A stretch of DNA of 26,034 nucleotides from Hymenopellis radicata (GCA_015501595.1 JADNRX010000709.1:1-26034), one strand, 5' to 3'. Shown: positions 9,882 to 19,437, counted from the stretch's first letter. The notes: generated from the sequence alone by a model not told the origin. Program-made: numbers and translations.

Positions 9882-11436
9882 CACCCTATGCACTAAGGAC
9901 AACTAGTTACAATCTCCTAACTAGTAGGGGAGGAGAACTAGTTGTTAGCTCTCCGCAAGAGGGTGCTATAACTAGTTGTTTAGGGCTCTAGGTCGTTCTG
10001 GCAGCTCAGCTGGCATTGCCTGGCAGGCCCTGGCATCTTCTGGCATCCCGGCATGATCTGGGTAGGAGGATATAGTCACATGACCAAAAAAGTGAAGGGT
10101 CTAGGGCCCTGCTCAAATGGGTGGGGTAGAGATCATCAGGAACCATAGATTAGATATTGATGGGATGTAAGTGATGTTCCTAGGATTGATGGATTGATAG
10201 ATAGCTCCTGGGATGGGTGGGGATGCCCTTTGTGGCACATTTTTGATTAGATCAGCATTGGGCTGGTTGGGGTGGATAATAATGAATACTGCTGTAGGGA
10301 TGGCTGTTGGGTGATGAAAACCTTTTTTATAGTTTTTTGGGCTGGGAATCCAATAGTGTAAACTATGTTGCGATAGCTTCAAAACTGAGGGAGATACTGT
10401 ACTATTTCGACCTTATCTTCACAGATTTTTTTTTAAAAAAAATTTTGGAACCCCGATAAGGATTTCCAGGTGATCGGCGGGGTCTGATAAGATTAAATGA
10501 CCCCGTCGTGACGCGTTATGCGAAGATGAGGTCGAAATAGTACAGTATTAAGGGTGCAAAAATGCGCCACACTTCTAGTAGGCCTTGTACATAGTTTATA
10601 GCCTTGGGACTTTGATACCTTTTAAAGGTACTATAGAGCGATATCTGATATCATTTTCAGGTGATTTCATCGAAGGGTTCAAATTGAGTGGATGATCCTC
10701 CCTCTAGAGCGTGGGAATTCTGATCAAAACTCCGGTGGAGAGGAAGACTGACCTCTAGAACACAGGTCTCTTCACCAAATAACATGGTTCCTTTTGCGAA
10801 AAGGTTGTAAATGAATGTCTAAAGATAGCCTAGTACAATTTAGAGAGGTATCCCTATGTTAAATAACCAAAAATGCGAAAATGCCTAAAACAGCATTGGG
10901 GACCTATCTATACATGGACTACTGGGTTGGGGACACTATCTGTATCATAAATAGAGGTTTAGTACTACTATAAACAATGTATCAAAGCCTCAGATCCCCA
11001 GAGTGGCAAGATCCTATGCTATATCCCTGGTGGCCCTAGAGCAGTCATCCTGATATATCTCTTGAACCCTTCAATGAAATCACCTGAAAATGATATCAGA
11101 TATCGCTTTATAGTACCTTTAAAAGGTATAAAAGTCCCAAGGCTATAGACTATGTACAAGGCCTACTAGAAGTGTGGCGCATTTTTGCACCCTTAATATC
11201 TCCCTCAGTTTTGAAGCTATCGCAAAATAGTTTACACCATTGGATTCCCAGCCCAAAAAACTATAAAAAAGGTTTTCATCACCCCAACAGCCATCCCCTA
11301 CAGCAGTATTCATTATTATTCACCCCAACCAGCCCAATGCTGATCTAATCAAAAATGTGCCACAAAGGGCATCCCCCACCCATCCCAGGAGCTATCTATC
11401 AATCCATCAATCCTAGGAACATCCCTTACATCCCAT
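9882..11436 (+). mobile_element. T: long-inverted-repeat (foldback) element, main part
   Basis: The left arm runs 9882-10681 and begins CACCCTATGCACTAAGG. The inner right arm is 11062-11436, complementary to 10158-10681 once the nested M2 is removed (about 375 bp each). The centre 10682-11061 is unique and non-coding. The outer right arm (about 270 bp) is displaced to 11916-12188 by an inversion. Insertion into the gene made a 7-bp duplication AACGCAG (9875-9881), whose partner survives inverted at 11909-11915. The arm carries four AACTAGTT palindromes and a run of CTGGCAT-like repeats. No transposase frame. The superfamily is undecided. Confidence 0.8.
10397..10545. mobile_element. M2: Tc1/mariner-type MITE, 149 bp, nested in T
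   Basis: Ends CTGTACTATTTCGACC and complement, TA on both sides (10395-10396, 10546-10547). The other arm of T keeps the empty site near 11197-11210, with a single TA between TCTCCC-like and TTAAGGGTGC-like flanks, proving insertion after T's arms existed. Same family and length as M1. Confidence 0.93.
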
Positions 11437-12188
11437 GGAGGCTGGATGAGCACGACGGGCTTGGGCACGCCCAGAGGCATGCACCATGCTCATGCGAGCG
11501 GTGGTCGCTTTGCATGGGGATTTGTTTTTGCGTCGGGGCGACGCCGTTACGGCCTTTCGCGAGGGAGAGCTCAGTTTGGAGTCCACCATGGTGATGGTCG
11601 TAGGTAGCAGCCTTACGTCCAGAAGGGGAAGGTACGCCTCTAAAAGCAGGCAGGAACACGTGAGAGAGGACAAGTCGCAGAGAAGATATTACTTTAAATG
11701 TTTATAAGACGCGGGTATTGTAGTTTGCCTTAAGCGTGGTCTTGACGAACTACCACGAAGGAGGAATCACGAGAGAAACAGTCGTAAATCTCGTCTACTA
11801 CGTCTATGGCCTGGCTGAAGTCACGAAGCATACGGATCGCATCCGAATCCTGCCCAGCGAGCTTGCCAATCTGACTGCAGAGGGCAGAAGCTTTGCGCCG
11901 AAGTCTCTCTGCGTTCACCCTATGCACTAAGGACAACTAGTTACAATTCCTTAACTAGTAGGGGAGGAGAACTAGTTGTTAGCTCTCCGCAAGAGGATGC
12001 TATAACTAGTTGTTTAGGGCCCTAGGTCGTTCTGGCAGCTCAGCTGGCATTGCCTGGCAGGCCCTGGCATCTCTTGGCATCCCGGCATGATCTGGGTAGG
12101 TAGGATATAGTCACATGACCAAAAAAGTGAAGGGTCTAGGGCCCTGCTCAACTGGGTGGGGTAGAGATCATCAGGAACCATAGATTGG
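11437..12188 (-). other. Inverted segment: host-gene middle plus outer arm of T
   Basis: This 752-bp block holds, in current order, reversed host coding sequence (11437-11915) and the outer T arm (11916-12188). Both borders carry the dinucleotide AT. Reversing it restores (a) the T right arm next to 11436, apart from about six lost bases, (b) the AACGCAG duplication in direct orientation, and (c) an open reading frame at both gene junctions (ENA to ERLRR, and SLH to VVELTRR). The three independent restorations make an inversion the best reading. An assembly artefact at the palindromic element is the alternative. Confidence 0.75.
11916..12188 (+). repeat. Outer right arm of T, in direct orientation to 9882-10152
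   Basis: It matches the first about 270 bp of T with only a few differences (for example TCC to TTC, ATTAGAT to ATTGGAT). In the original element it would be the inverted terminal arm; the inversion turned it into a direct repeat. I first took the pair for LTRs, but neither copy has TG...CA ends. Confidence 0.8.
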
Positions 12189-12384
12189 ATGTCGTGGAGT
12201 TGACTCGGCGGACCACGGAAGTGCGCAAGTAAGTAATTTTCTGTCGTCCTCGCTTGCTCATTCTTACTGTTCCCCATCAGAAGCATCTGTACATGCTTGA
12301 ATCAACTACGTCGCCCCACCGCTCACTACGAACTTGGCACCGCACAGAAATATTTAGGTCAGTCGAGTGATTAGTTTCTCCCCA

Positions 12385-12711
12385 GACAATCGTGTTGAAC
12401 ATACATCAGACGGCTTTGTCCCCGGGAGCTATGAGCTCAATAGTTGGGTTGACCACTCCCCGAAGGCGTCCTTCGACGACAACACCGTATTCCACTGGCT
12501 TTGTGACAGCATCTTCATGCGTCTCTACCGCGTTTTCAAGACGTTGGGAATTCGCACTGGGGATGACCTGTTGCATCTGTCCTTGGACATTCACCACCAT
12601 ACTCATCGGCAGAACGTACGCGAGGCAGTTATACTGTCCGGCGTAGCCTGGAAGAACTTTCGCCGTGCCCTGCGTGACTTCGTGCGCCCTGTTGTACACG
12701 AGGTGTGAAAG
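12385..12711 (+). CDS. Unassigned exon with a GIxTxDDL helical repeat
   Basis: An open stretch with no ATG in a sensible place, preceded by a splice-acceptor-like TTTCTCCCCAG (12374-12384) and ending in TGA at 12709-12711. The C-terminal half contains LGIRTGDDLLHL and, about 25 residues on, a W-containing helix. The same pattern (CGILTMDDLQHM, then NWPALKSFF) occurs in the next gene, so this may be an upstream exon of that gene or a tandem paralogue. I could not find a splice that joins the two without a stop. Unknown function. Confidence 0.45.
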
Positions 12712-13288
12712 CCTGATGTGCTGCAGATAGATGTGCCTCCGAATTTGATATGCTGTTGTCGCTCCTTGTCTGTGTAAAATACTGAACGTAGGCGGAGCCT
12801 AAATTCGGGACATTTTGAGATGTGATGGTAAGATCGTCTCATGCTTCCTACTATGTCATTCAACCCTCGAGAGCTGGTCGACGCGCCGTCTCCGTCGTCG
12901 CAAAGGTATTGATATCGCCGCGCTTGCATTGGTCGCACTGACCCAAAAGCATCACAGGTTGCTGTCCTGTCACCTGAAGGAAATGCGGACCAAATTTCAC
13001 AAGCTGGACTCCCCGAAAGGTGCCGCGCCTCGTAGTTGTATCATCTTACCTCTGCTGACTCATCAAGGTCGCGCTTTATTGTCGAAAAGACTTACCAAGG
13101 AGGACTGTCGCTTCCTGCTCCCGCGTCTCAATGACTGTGGCATCCTCACCATGGACGATCTGCAACACATGGCGGGACTAGTCGTCATGTGGGAGTACGA
13201 TGGCATTCTCAGGATGGGACTCGGCCTCCTGATGTTTGGAACAAATTGGCCAGCACTTAAGAGCTTCTTTGGGACGTTGCGCGCAGAA

Positions 13289-14277
13289 TAGAGACCTCAA
13301 CGAGTCACTGAGTCACCGAGTCATCTGGTGACTCGACTCGCTTCGGGCACGTCGGCGTTCGCACTCGTGTGACTCACGAGTCACATACTCGCGAGTCCGA
13401 GCACGAGTCTGAGTATTGATTTTCAGACTGCGAGTCATTACACAATGACTCGCAAATATTTAGATCTATATTTAAACTAAATTTATGAATTTTTTGCAGA
13501 GCAAATGGTCTGCAACGTCTCGAAAACGAGACGTGATATCCTGCCCAATCCGGCGATCCGGGCCGAGTCCCGAAGCGACGCGTCAGCGTCTGATCGAGTG
13601 GTATCTCTTTCTTTTGGACCACCACGACGACCACCACCACCACTCAGGGAGTGACGATTGTCGCTCCCGCTGTTCTGACGATTGTCAGGCAGCCTCTGGG
13701 GTGTGGATTTGTTATCTGGCTCTGTGCCGGATGTGCTGCTGCTGTCTTTATGACAGCAGCAACAGACGACAACGACCCAACAACCATGACCACACGTCGA
13801 TGACCACGACCACGACTACAACAGACAACGACGACTGCCGAAGCATGCGAGGATGTGGATGCGGGACTCGGTGATGTGGATGCAGTACGCGGTGATGTGG
13901 ATGCGAGACGCGCTAACGAAGACAACGACGATGCGTCGTCCTCACCCAGGACTACCATCACCACCACCATCTCCACTACCACCACTCTCACTCCCACCAC
14001 CACCACCACCCCACCCCATCCTCATGCCCAGCTGACTGTCCCCGTGCCATTGCCCGGGGATGCTCGCTGCGCATGAATATACTGGGGTGGACTCACGAGT
14101 ACTCGTGAGTATCCGAGATGACTCGGACTCATCGTGAGTACTGACGAGTAGACTCGCCATGACTCACGAGTCATCGCGAGTCGAGTCCGACACGAGTCTA
14201 AGTTTGACTTATTTTGACGTGAGTACTTACGTCGCGAGTCGCGAGTCTGACTCGCATCAGACTCGTTGAGGTCTCTA
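13289..14277 (-). mobile_element. A3: hAT-like non-autonomous element, 989 bp
   Basis: The TAGAGACCTCAACGAGTC terminal repeats are at both ends, with the 8-bp duplication GCGCAGAA at 13281-13288 and 14278-14285. Orientation is opposite to A1/A2: the CACTGAGTCACCGAGTC end comes first. The subterminal GACTCG clusters and the core CATAAAGACAGCAG hairpin (reverse) are retained. It lies in an exon. Confidence 0.94.
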
Positions 14278-14488
14278 GCGCAGAAGAGGCGGCCGTAATT
14301 GAGACATGCTTCAAAATCCGTGAGCTTGTCCTCCGCTCTGATGTGTGCCATATGCTAATGGGTCTTACAGCAGCTCTTCAGCGCCAGATGATTAGAGAGA
14401 AGTATCGGTCGGCGGGGGCGACGTTGTTCAGGACTCTACGTTCGGAAGATGTCCTGAAGGCTGTGCCAGGTGAACGACTGGACCCCAA

Positions 14489-14688
14489 TAGAGATCACCA
14501 CGAGTCGCATGAGTCTGGAGAGTACTCACGAATCAACTCGGACTCGCAGGGTCAGATACTCGACTCGACTCGACTCGCGAGTCAGGGGGACTCGAGTCAG
14601 GTGAGAGTCATGAACAGCCTTTGACCCCCATGAGTACTCACCTGATGAGTCACGAATCGACTCGAGTCAGGACTCGTAGTGATCTCTA
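14489..14688 (+). mobile_element. Small hAT-like MITE, 200 bp
   Basis: Ends TAGAGATCACCACGAGTC and the inverse (GACTCGTAGTGATCTCTA), 8-bp duplication GACCCCAA at 14481-14488 and 14689-14696. Almost the whole length is GAGTC/GACTC words in both orientations. It shares the first bases and subterminal words with family A but lacks the A core, so it is either a deletion derivative or a sister family using the same transposase. It lies 211 bp downstream of A3 in the same exon. Confidence 0.88.
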
Positions 14689-14787
14689 GACCCCAAGGTC
14701 AAGAGGGCATTCGCTGCGTATACCTTAGATCTACCACGTTTCGCGTAGATGATTTGTGCCCTTTCGAAATAGTATTGTGATTTCAAA

Positions 14788-15520
14788 ATGATGCCCGACG
14801 CGTCCTTCAGGTTTAGGCATCAGACTTTGAACCAGATCATGAGATCACATATTCCTAGTGGCTGTACCTCCACCGAGTCTCTCCATCACACCACGACCAT
14901 GTACGACGAGCCTCCTGACGGCCTTCCAGAAAATCTGGACGCTGCTTCCAGGGCTGCACACCACAGGCTTAAGACTTTCATCGCGGCCCAGCGCGAGATG
15001 CATAAGGCTTTAGTAAACAGATACATGACGAGTATGTCTTGATTTTACTTGGATGAAAGATCATCTGCTGATAAGTTCGCAGAAGACATAGGTATATTTC
15101 AAGATGCTTCAACAGATGAGGAGGAGGCACCGACGGGTAAGCTCTCACATTGCATTTCAAATGACTCTCACCACAGTCTTGAGGTTGCAGTAGCTAGCCC
15201 TACCCGGGAGAACGAAGAACACGAATCAGATGAGAGCGTTTGGCCGGAGGAACGCGTGCTTGAATGGTTGAATCATATGGAAATAGGGAGTGGACAGCTT
15301 GTTGCCGTGATGGCCGATGCTTTTGCGGCATCACGGCAGCCAGGACCTCAAATACCGTATGTAAATAATTATTTTCGCATGCAAATAGATACATAAACTA
15401 TGTCAACCAGGTGAGCACAGACACGCCTCCGCTAGAACTTGGTCACTTTGCTATATATAACTTGCAGCATCTTCCTCCCGCTATCTCTATGTTGTGTCAT
15501 GACAGAGTCATTGTCAGATT
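14788..15520 (+). CDS. Small acidic multi-exon gene, unknown function
   Basis: The first exon ends at 15031. The start is the ATG at 14788 or, in a better context, 14899. Introns are 15032-15082 (51 nt, CTGAT branch point) and 15137-15190 (54 nt, GTAAGC...TTGCAG). The next donor is GTATGT at 15357, with acceptor CCAG at 15410 or CTTGCAG further on. With the far acceptor the frame runs to TGA at about 15520, 15 bp before B2. Exon 1 is a helical KTFIAAQREMHKALVNRYM region. Exons 2-3 are strongly acidic (STDEEEAPT, NEEHESDESVWPEE). No known domain. B2 may have cut a longer 3' region. Confidence 0.55.
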
Positions 15521-15783
15521 GAGATTGTTCTCCTTAGGGTTTTAAGGTTAGGTTAGGTTACGGTTAGACCCCCTCAGTCAGGTCTAACCGTAACAGTAAC
15601 CATAACCAAGTACGCTAATGTCTGTTAACCATAACTGTAACCACTGATAACTGTCATTAACCGCTAACCGGTTATTTTTCCGGTTAGGTTAGCGGTTATA
15701 ACCAGTTATAACCGCTTTTCCGGTTTAACCGGTTATAACCAGTTAATAACCGGTTTAACCGATCATACTTCACTCAAAAAGGG

Positions 15784-15863
15784 CAGCAGGAGGGTTTGAA
15801 CGCCCGCATACCGCACATATTAGTTAGAAGTATGACCCATTACCAACTGAGCCACCGCCGCCG
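15784..15863 (-). repeat. tRNA-like unit, left side of B2
   Basis: On the minus strand an A-box-like TGGCTCAGTTGGTA (plus 15841-15854) and B-box-like GGCGTTCAAACCC (near 15791-15804) stand at tRNA spacing, with a CTTCTAA loop that resembles an Arg(TCT) anticodon loop. Stems are too poor for a functional tRNA. Confidence 0.55.
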
Positions 15864-16452
15864 CAGAATATCATACTTGAAATGGGTTTTATGGTGAATC
15901 TCATTCCCATTAATACTAGTATAAGTGTATCTAACAATAATGTTTAACGGACAGTCTAACAACAATGTTTAATGTTTAACAGACAGTCGAGAGATTTTTT
16001 CGGTAAGACAACACACTGCACAAATGTGCAGTGGTTATATCCTATACGAAAAGCACCTCGACAGTCCAGGAATGTAAGCAAGATGGTGCATGCATGGTGT
16101 GTCATATGTAGAGGGTGAGAGAGAATCAGAATGTATGCAGCCCACATTGGTGGGGCTTAAGCGTCGCGGAAGATGCCATATTACTGTAATGAAGGTCAAA
16201 AAAACCTCTACGGCGTCATTCTACACCATCGAGGCCATGAACATGCAGAAGATAAATAAAAGCACGTACTGTTCTTGGCTGTACGCATCTGCAACGCCAC
16301 CCAGCCCAACTTCCAAATTATCACCTCTCTTCCTTCATCATCCTCTCCTGGAGTTGGTCGTTGTTGTGTCCCGGAGTCATTGTAGTCCTCTGCCGCTGTC
16401 ATAAAGACAGCAGTGGTGCCTAGCACGAAACCTCAACTAATAGACCGCCTCG

Positions 16453-16739
16453 CCTGCCTGACAATTATCAGCATGGCAGAGGCGACAATTGTCAGGCTCT
16501 GAGTGGTCCCAGTGGTCGTTGATTCATCCTGTGGTGGTCAATGGCTCACTGCAGTAACAAAGAAAAAAAATACGCATCTTTATGACGCCGCCTGCCTGCA
16601 GACAGTGCAGTGTCTAGTTCCATAACCAATACTGAAGTCCTCTACCTAGCAAGGCTTCTCCGTCATTGTGGTTGAAGATTTGCAGCCTTGTTCAAGGGCT
16701 GACGCGTCCTGCGGGGCCGCCGGGGCTCTTCAAGCCCGC
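16453..16739. repeat. Left arm of B2 internal inverted repeat
   Basis: Begins GCCTGACAATTATCAG and ends CTTCAAGCCCGC. The reverse complement is 17273-17563 with scattered differences and small indels. Includes the GGGCTGACGCGTCC variant of the shared module and a CTGCAGTAACAAAG word. Confidence 0.8.
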
Positions 16740-17272
16740 ATATCCAGGAAAAATGGGCAAAAAAGAGGTAGATGAAAGAAGAAAGACGCCCGGAAGACCC
16801 GCGTCCCAAGGTCGAGTCATCGGGGTGCGGGCGTCTTGAGGTGGTGGTGGTTGAAGACAAAGATCACTTACTAAAATGCATCATGATCACCACTCGAATG
16901 ATCAGTCCGTTAATCATTGATTACTTATGTGATCATTTAATCACTAGCAATAATATCTCTACCAGTTGTTGACTGTCTTTTCAATCAAACAAGTATTCAT
17001 TATAGATAGAAATATATTTTTTCTCACTTTCAAATAGTGTGCATTGGGCTTAATATCAAAAGGAGAGGTCCCAAAAAAAGTTTCAGACAAATCCCCGGTA
17101 CTCGACGATCTGATCACTAGTGTACAGATTGGATCCATATGGTGATCAAAGGCTCATTCTCTCCCTTCAACTACCACCACTATCAAGCTAGTTCCTCGGT
17201 GATCAACTTTGTGTTGTCGCCTACTGTCTTGGAGACTGACTTTATGTCATCTCCTTTAATCTGACTCTGTCT

Positions 17273-17563
17273 GCGGGCTTGAAGAGCCCCGGTGGCCCCG
17301 CAGGACGTGTAAGCCCTCAAACGAGGCTGCAAATCTTTAACCATGATAATGGAGAAGCCTTGCTAGGCAAAGGACTCTGGTATTGGCTATAGAACTAGAT
17401 ACCGCACTGTCTGCAGGCAGGCGGCGTCATGAAGATGCGTATTTTTTCTTTGTTACTGCAGTACGCCTTGGCCTTGACCCTCACAGGATGAATCAACAAC
17501 CACTGGGACTACTCAGAGCCTGACAATTGTCGCCTCTCCCGTGCTGACGATTGTCAGGCGGCC
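17273..17563. repeat. Right arm of B2 internal inverted repeat
   Basis: Begins GCGGGCTTGAAGAGCCC and ends with a GACGATTGTCAGGC word. Inverse of 16453-16739. After the arm come CCACC-rich sequence and a GTGCCATTGCCCGGGGATGC word that is also found near one end of all four A copies. Confidence 0.8.
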
Positions 17564-18021
17564 TATAGATCGTAGTAGTTTATATCTCATCCCACCACCA
17601 TTAGCACTCCCACCACCACTCCCAGCACCTTCACCACCACCTCCACTGCTCCCATCACCCACCACCCCACCCTCAGTCAGTGCTCATGCACGGTTGAGTA
17701 TCTCTGTGCCATTGCCCGGGGATGCTCATCGAGTATAAATGGATTTGTGGGGCATCCGTCTGTTAATCATTAAATAGTATGCATGTACTTCACGCACTTG
17801 CTATACCTATCAGAGTATGACTGGAGAGGAGCTATGATGTGTTTGATTGTTAATAAGAATAAGTCTGTCAATAATTTTTTATTAGGAGTAGTGTGTCAGT
17901 TAATCATTTGACTTGGTAAGTGGCGTGCATGACCATTATGAGGTACATGCACGCAGTTACCATACTTGTTTGGGTGTGAGCAAAGAGGGCCTATGAGACC
18001 TAAAAATTGATAGAGCTTGCG

Positions 18022-18095
18022 GCGGCTGTGGCTCAGATGGATGAGCTCCTGCTGTGTTTCAGCAGCAGTATGTGGGTTCAATTCCCACTCATGGC
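18022..18095 (+). repeat. tRNA-like unit, right side of B2
   Basis: The best of the three: A box TGGCTCAGATGG (18029-18040), D-arm GCTC/GAGC, an anticodon-like hairpin CTGCTG/CAGCAG, and a perfect T arm GTGGG-TTCAATT-CCCAC with B box (18074-18086). The acceptor stem does not pair, so it is a tRNA-derived relic or SINE head rather than a tRNA gene. Confidence 0.6.
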
Positions 18096-18378
18096 AACCT
18101 TCTTTTCGATTTTCTGGATTTGGTCGGTTAAACCGGTTATTAACCGGTTATAACCGGTTTAACCGATATAGCGGTTAGTGCGGTTGTAACCGGTCAATAA
18201 CCCTAACTAGCGGTTATAGGATATCTGAAATATTTTTTAACCTATAACCGTAACCACCTCTAACTGCTGAAACCGGTTAAGATCCTTAACCGTTATATCA
18301 GTTAGAGGTGGTTAGGTTAGGGTTAATGAGCGGTTACTAACTGGTTAACTAACCTAACTTTCAAACCCTAGTTCTCCT

Positions 18379-19013
18379 AACCATGTATCGTGTAAAGGCC
18401 TAGTATTGATTTTGCATATGTGTTTTAGTTGCATTATATCGAAATGTGTGTCACTGGCAAGTTTGAGAGGGAGTGGCTGCTTCAAGCACAAGGATGTAAC
18501 AAGCTCAGCCCACCCTCTACCCACATACCTCCACCCGAAGGGAGACTGCACCTTCCTCACTGATCCTCCCAGTTCAAGCAAAGAGGCTCTTTAACCTTCT
18601 TCCTTCGCCGCACGCACTTAAGAGTCCAATGGCACGAACTGTGTCGATCTGAGGCGTACCACGTATCCAGTCTTACCGGTCTCATTAGGAGACGGTCAGC
18701 GCGTGAAGGAGCAGATGAATGACAAGACTTACTTCCATTCAAGCCTCGAGACCAGCGCGATTCTGGAATCAAATCAGTATCCGAAGAGCTTCATCGCAAC
18801 TTGAAGGAAAGGACATGCTAGATGCTTCACTCTTGAATGAACTGCAAATGACGACAGCTAGAGACGGGAATATGATCGCGAACAAAGGTGATACGGTACA
18901 CCAATGATGACTCAGGGAGATGATAAATGTACCTCGATGATGATAGACGCCTCCGTTGTCCAAGATCAAGGAGTTAATGATAAACACTTGATATGAAAAA
19001 GATGAACGTACCA
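18379..19013. other. Degenerate region, no firm gene
   Basis: Short open stretches with donor-like GTAAGT (minus, near 18730) and GTGATA words, but no chain of exons I can defend. It may be a decayed gene whose ends were displaced by B2, the 253-bp MITE and A4. Confidence 0.3.
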
Positions 19014-19015
19014 TA

Positions 19016-19268
19016 CTGTACCGTTTCGACCGGTAATTCGCATACCGGATCACGGAGCCACGCGAAGCAAAGCTATAGATAGCCCATATCGCGTCACGGT
19101 CCATTTTTCCAGGCACAGATCGCCCAAAATGGAAATTTTTGGCCCCGCCTAGCGGCGGGGCGTCCCAATCGGGTAATTCCCGTTGCTGTGCCTGGAAACG
19201 AAGCTATTCCCTATAGGTTCGCGGCATATCGCGTCACATGCCGCGAACCTATGGTCGAAACGGTACAG
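19016..19268. mobile_element. M3: Tc1/mariner-like MITE, 253 bp, hairpin-rich
   Basis: Ends CTGTACCGTTTCGACC and exact complement, TA on both sides (19014-19015, 19269-19270). Inside are a perfect 15-bp stem (19213-19227 with 19238-19252), a 7-bp stem CCCCGCC/GGCGGGG (19143-19160), and a TTTCCAGGCACAG word repeated inverted as CTGTGCCTGGAAA. The termini resemble M1/M2 (CTGTAC then TTTCGACC), so the three probably use related transposases. Confidence 0.85.
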
Positions 19269-19270
19269 TA

Positions 19271-19429
19271 ATGAGAACGACGAACATAGCGACCCCGTTG
19301 TGAGGTCAAGATGTCAGCAAAGAGATCCAATGAAGGACAAGACCAACATCCAAGAGGGCCAGCTGATGATGACGACGCCTCAATCTAAGGCGATGTCAAC
19401 AACGTTGTTGAAAATGAGTAAGAGAATGC
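19271..19429 (+). other. Possible coding remnant beside A4
   Basis: Two plus-strand frames stay open here (one Met/Thr/Lys-rich, one acidic with PADDDDAS), both closed near or by A4. Too short and ambiguous to call a gene. Confidence 0.25.
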
Positions 19430-19437
19430 CTTACCGG

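Larger units (their letters stand above)
9412..12374 (+). pseudogene. Basic N-terminus gene, split and partly inverted by element T
   Basis: Readable exons are 9412-9491, 9546-9641, 9697-9881 and, after the transposon and the inversion, the tail 12189-12228 and 12281-12374 (stop TAG). Introns of 54, 55 and 52 nt have GT-AG ends. The N-terminus MPRKKIYKTPEERRAARAKY is basic and helix-prone and continues KYYSK then NRDEILAKKR across intron 1. This style is common in Agaricomycete hypothetical proteins, perhaps DNA-binding (inference). The middle of the gene now lies backwards at 11437-11915. Read on the minus strand it continues in frame from the break (KENA, then ERLRRKASALCSQ). A frame change near 11700-11750 is unresolved (intron or lesion). 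As arranged, the gene cannot make its full protein. Confidence 0.72.
12841..14748 (+). pseudogene. Unknown gene cut by two hAT-like elements
   Basis: Start ATG at 12841. Introns are 12906-12957 (52 nt) and probably 13020-13067 (48 nt, CTGAC branch point). Exon 3 runs to 13288, where A3 enters and supplies an immediate TAG. Removing A3 and one GCGCAGAA copy continues the frame at 14286. Removing the 200-bp element and one GACCCCAA copy continues it at 14697 to a TAG at 14746-14748. The protein would be helical, with GILTMDDLQHM near the middle, and would end LDLPRFA. I do not recognise the family. The perfect duplications and the still-open frame downstream suggest recent insertions. Confidence 0.7.
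15535..18370. mobile_element. B2: hAT-like element with long internal inverted repeat, 2836 bp
   Basis: Ends TAGGGTTTTAAGGTTAGG and an imperfect inverse ending AAACCCTA, with the 8-bp duplication GTTCTCCT at 15527-15534 and 18371-18378. Subterminal zones (15545-15770, 18125-18360) are arrays of AACCGGTTA-type words on both strands. Just inside each lies a tRNA-like unit pointing outward. The interior contains inverted arms 16453-16739 and 17273-17563 around a 530-bp AT-rich centre. No transposase frame. Same superfamily as B1 by termini and layout, sharing the GGGCTTACGCGTC module and the GC-rich hairpin. Confidence 0.9.

Noticed and set aside
9882..12188. LTR retrotransposon with about-270-bp direct repeats (9882-10152 and 11916-12188)
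   Set aside because: The copies lack TG...CA ends, no 5-bp duplication is found outside them, and the inner sequence is an inverted-arm element plus reversed host coding sequence. The inversion model explains every border.
14640..14688. Hammerhead-like CTGATGAG in the 200-bp element
   Set aside because: The required GAAA core and helix II pairing are absent. The match comes from the GAGTC/GACTC word composition.
18022..18095. Functional tRNA gene
   Set aside because: The T arm and boxes are good, but the acceptor stem does not pair and the anticodon loop is atypical.
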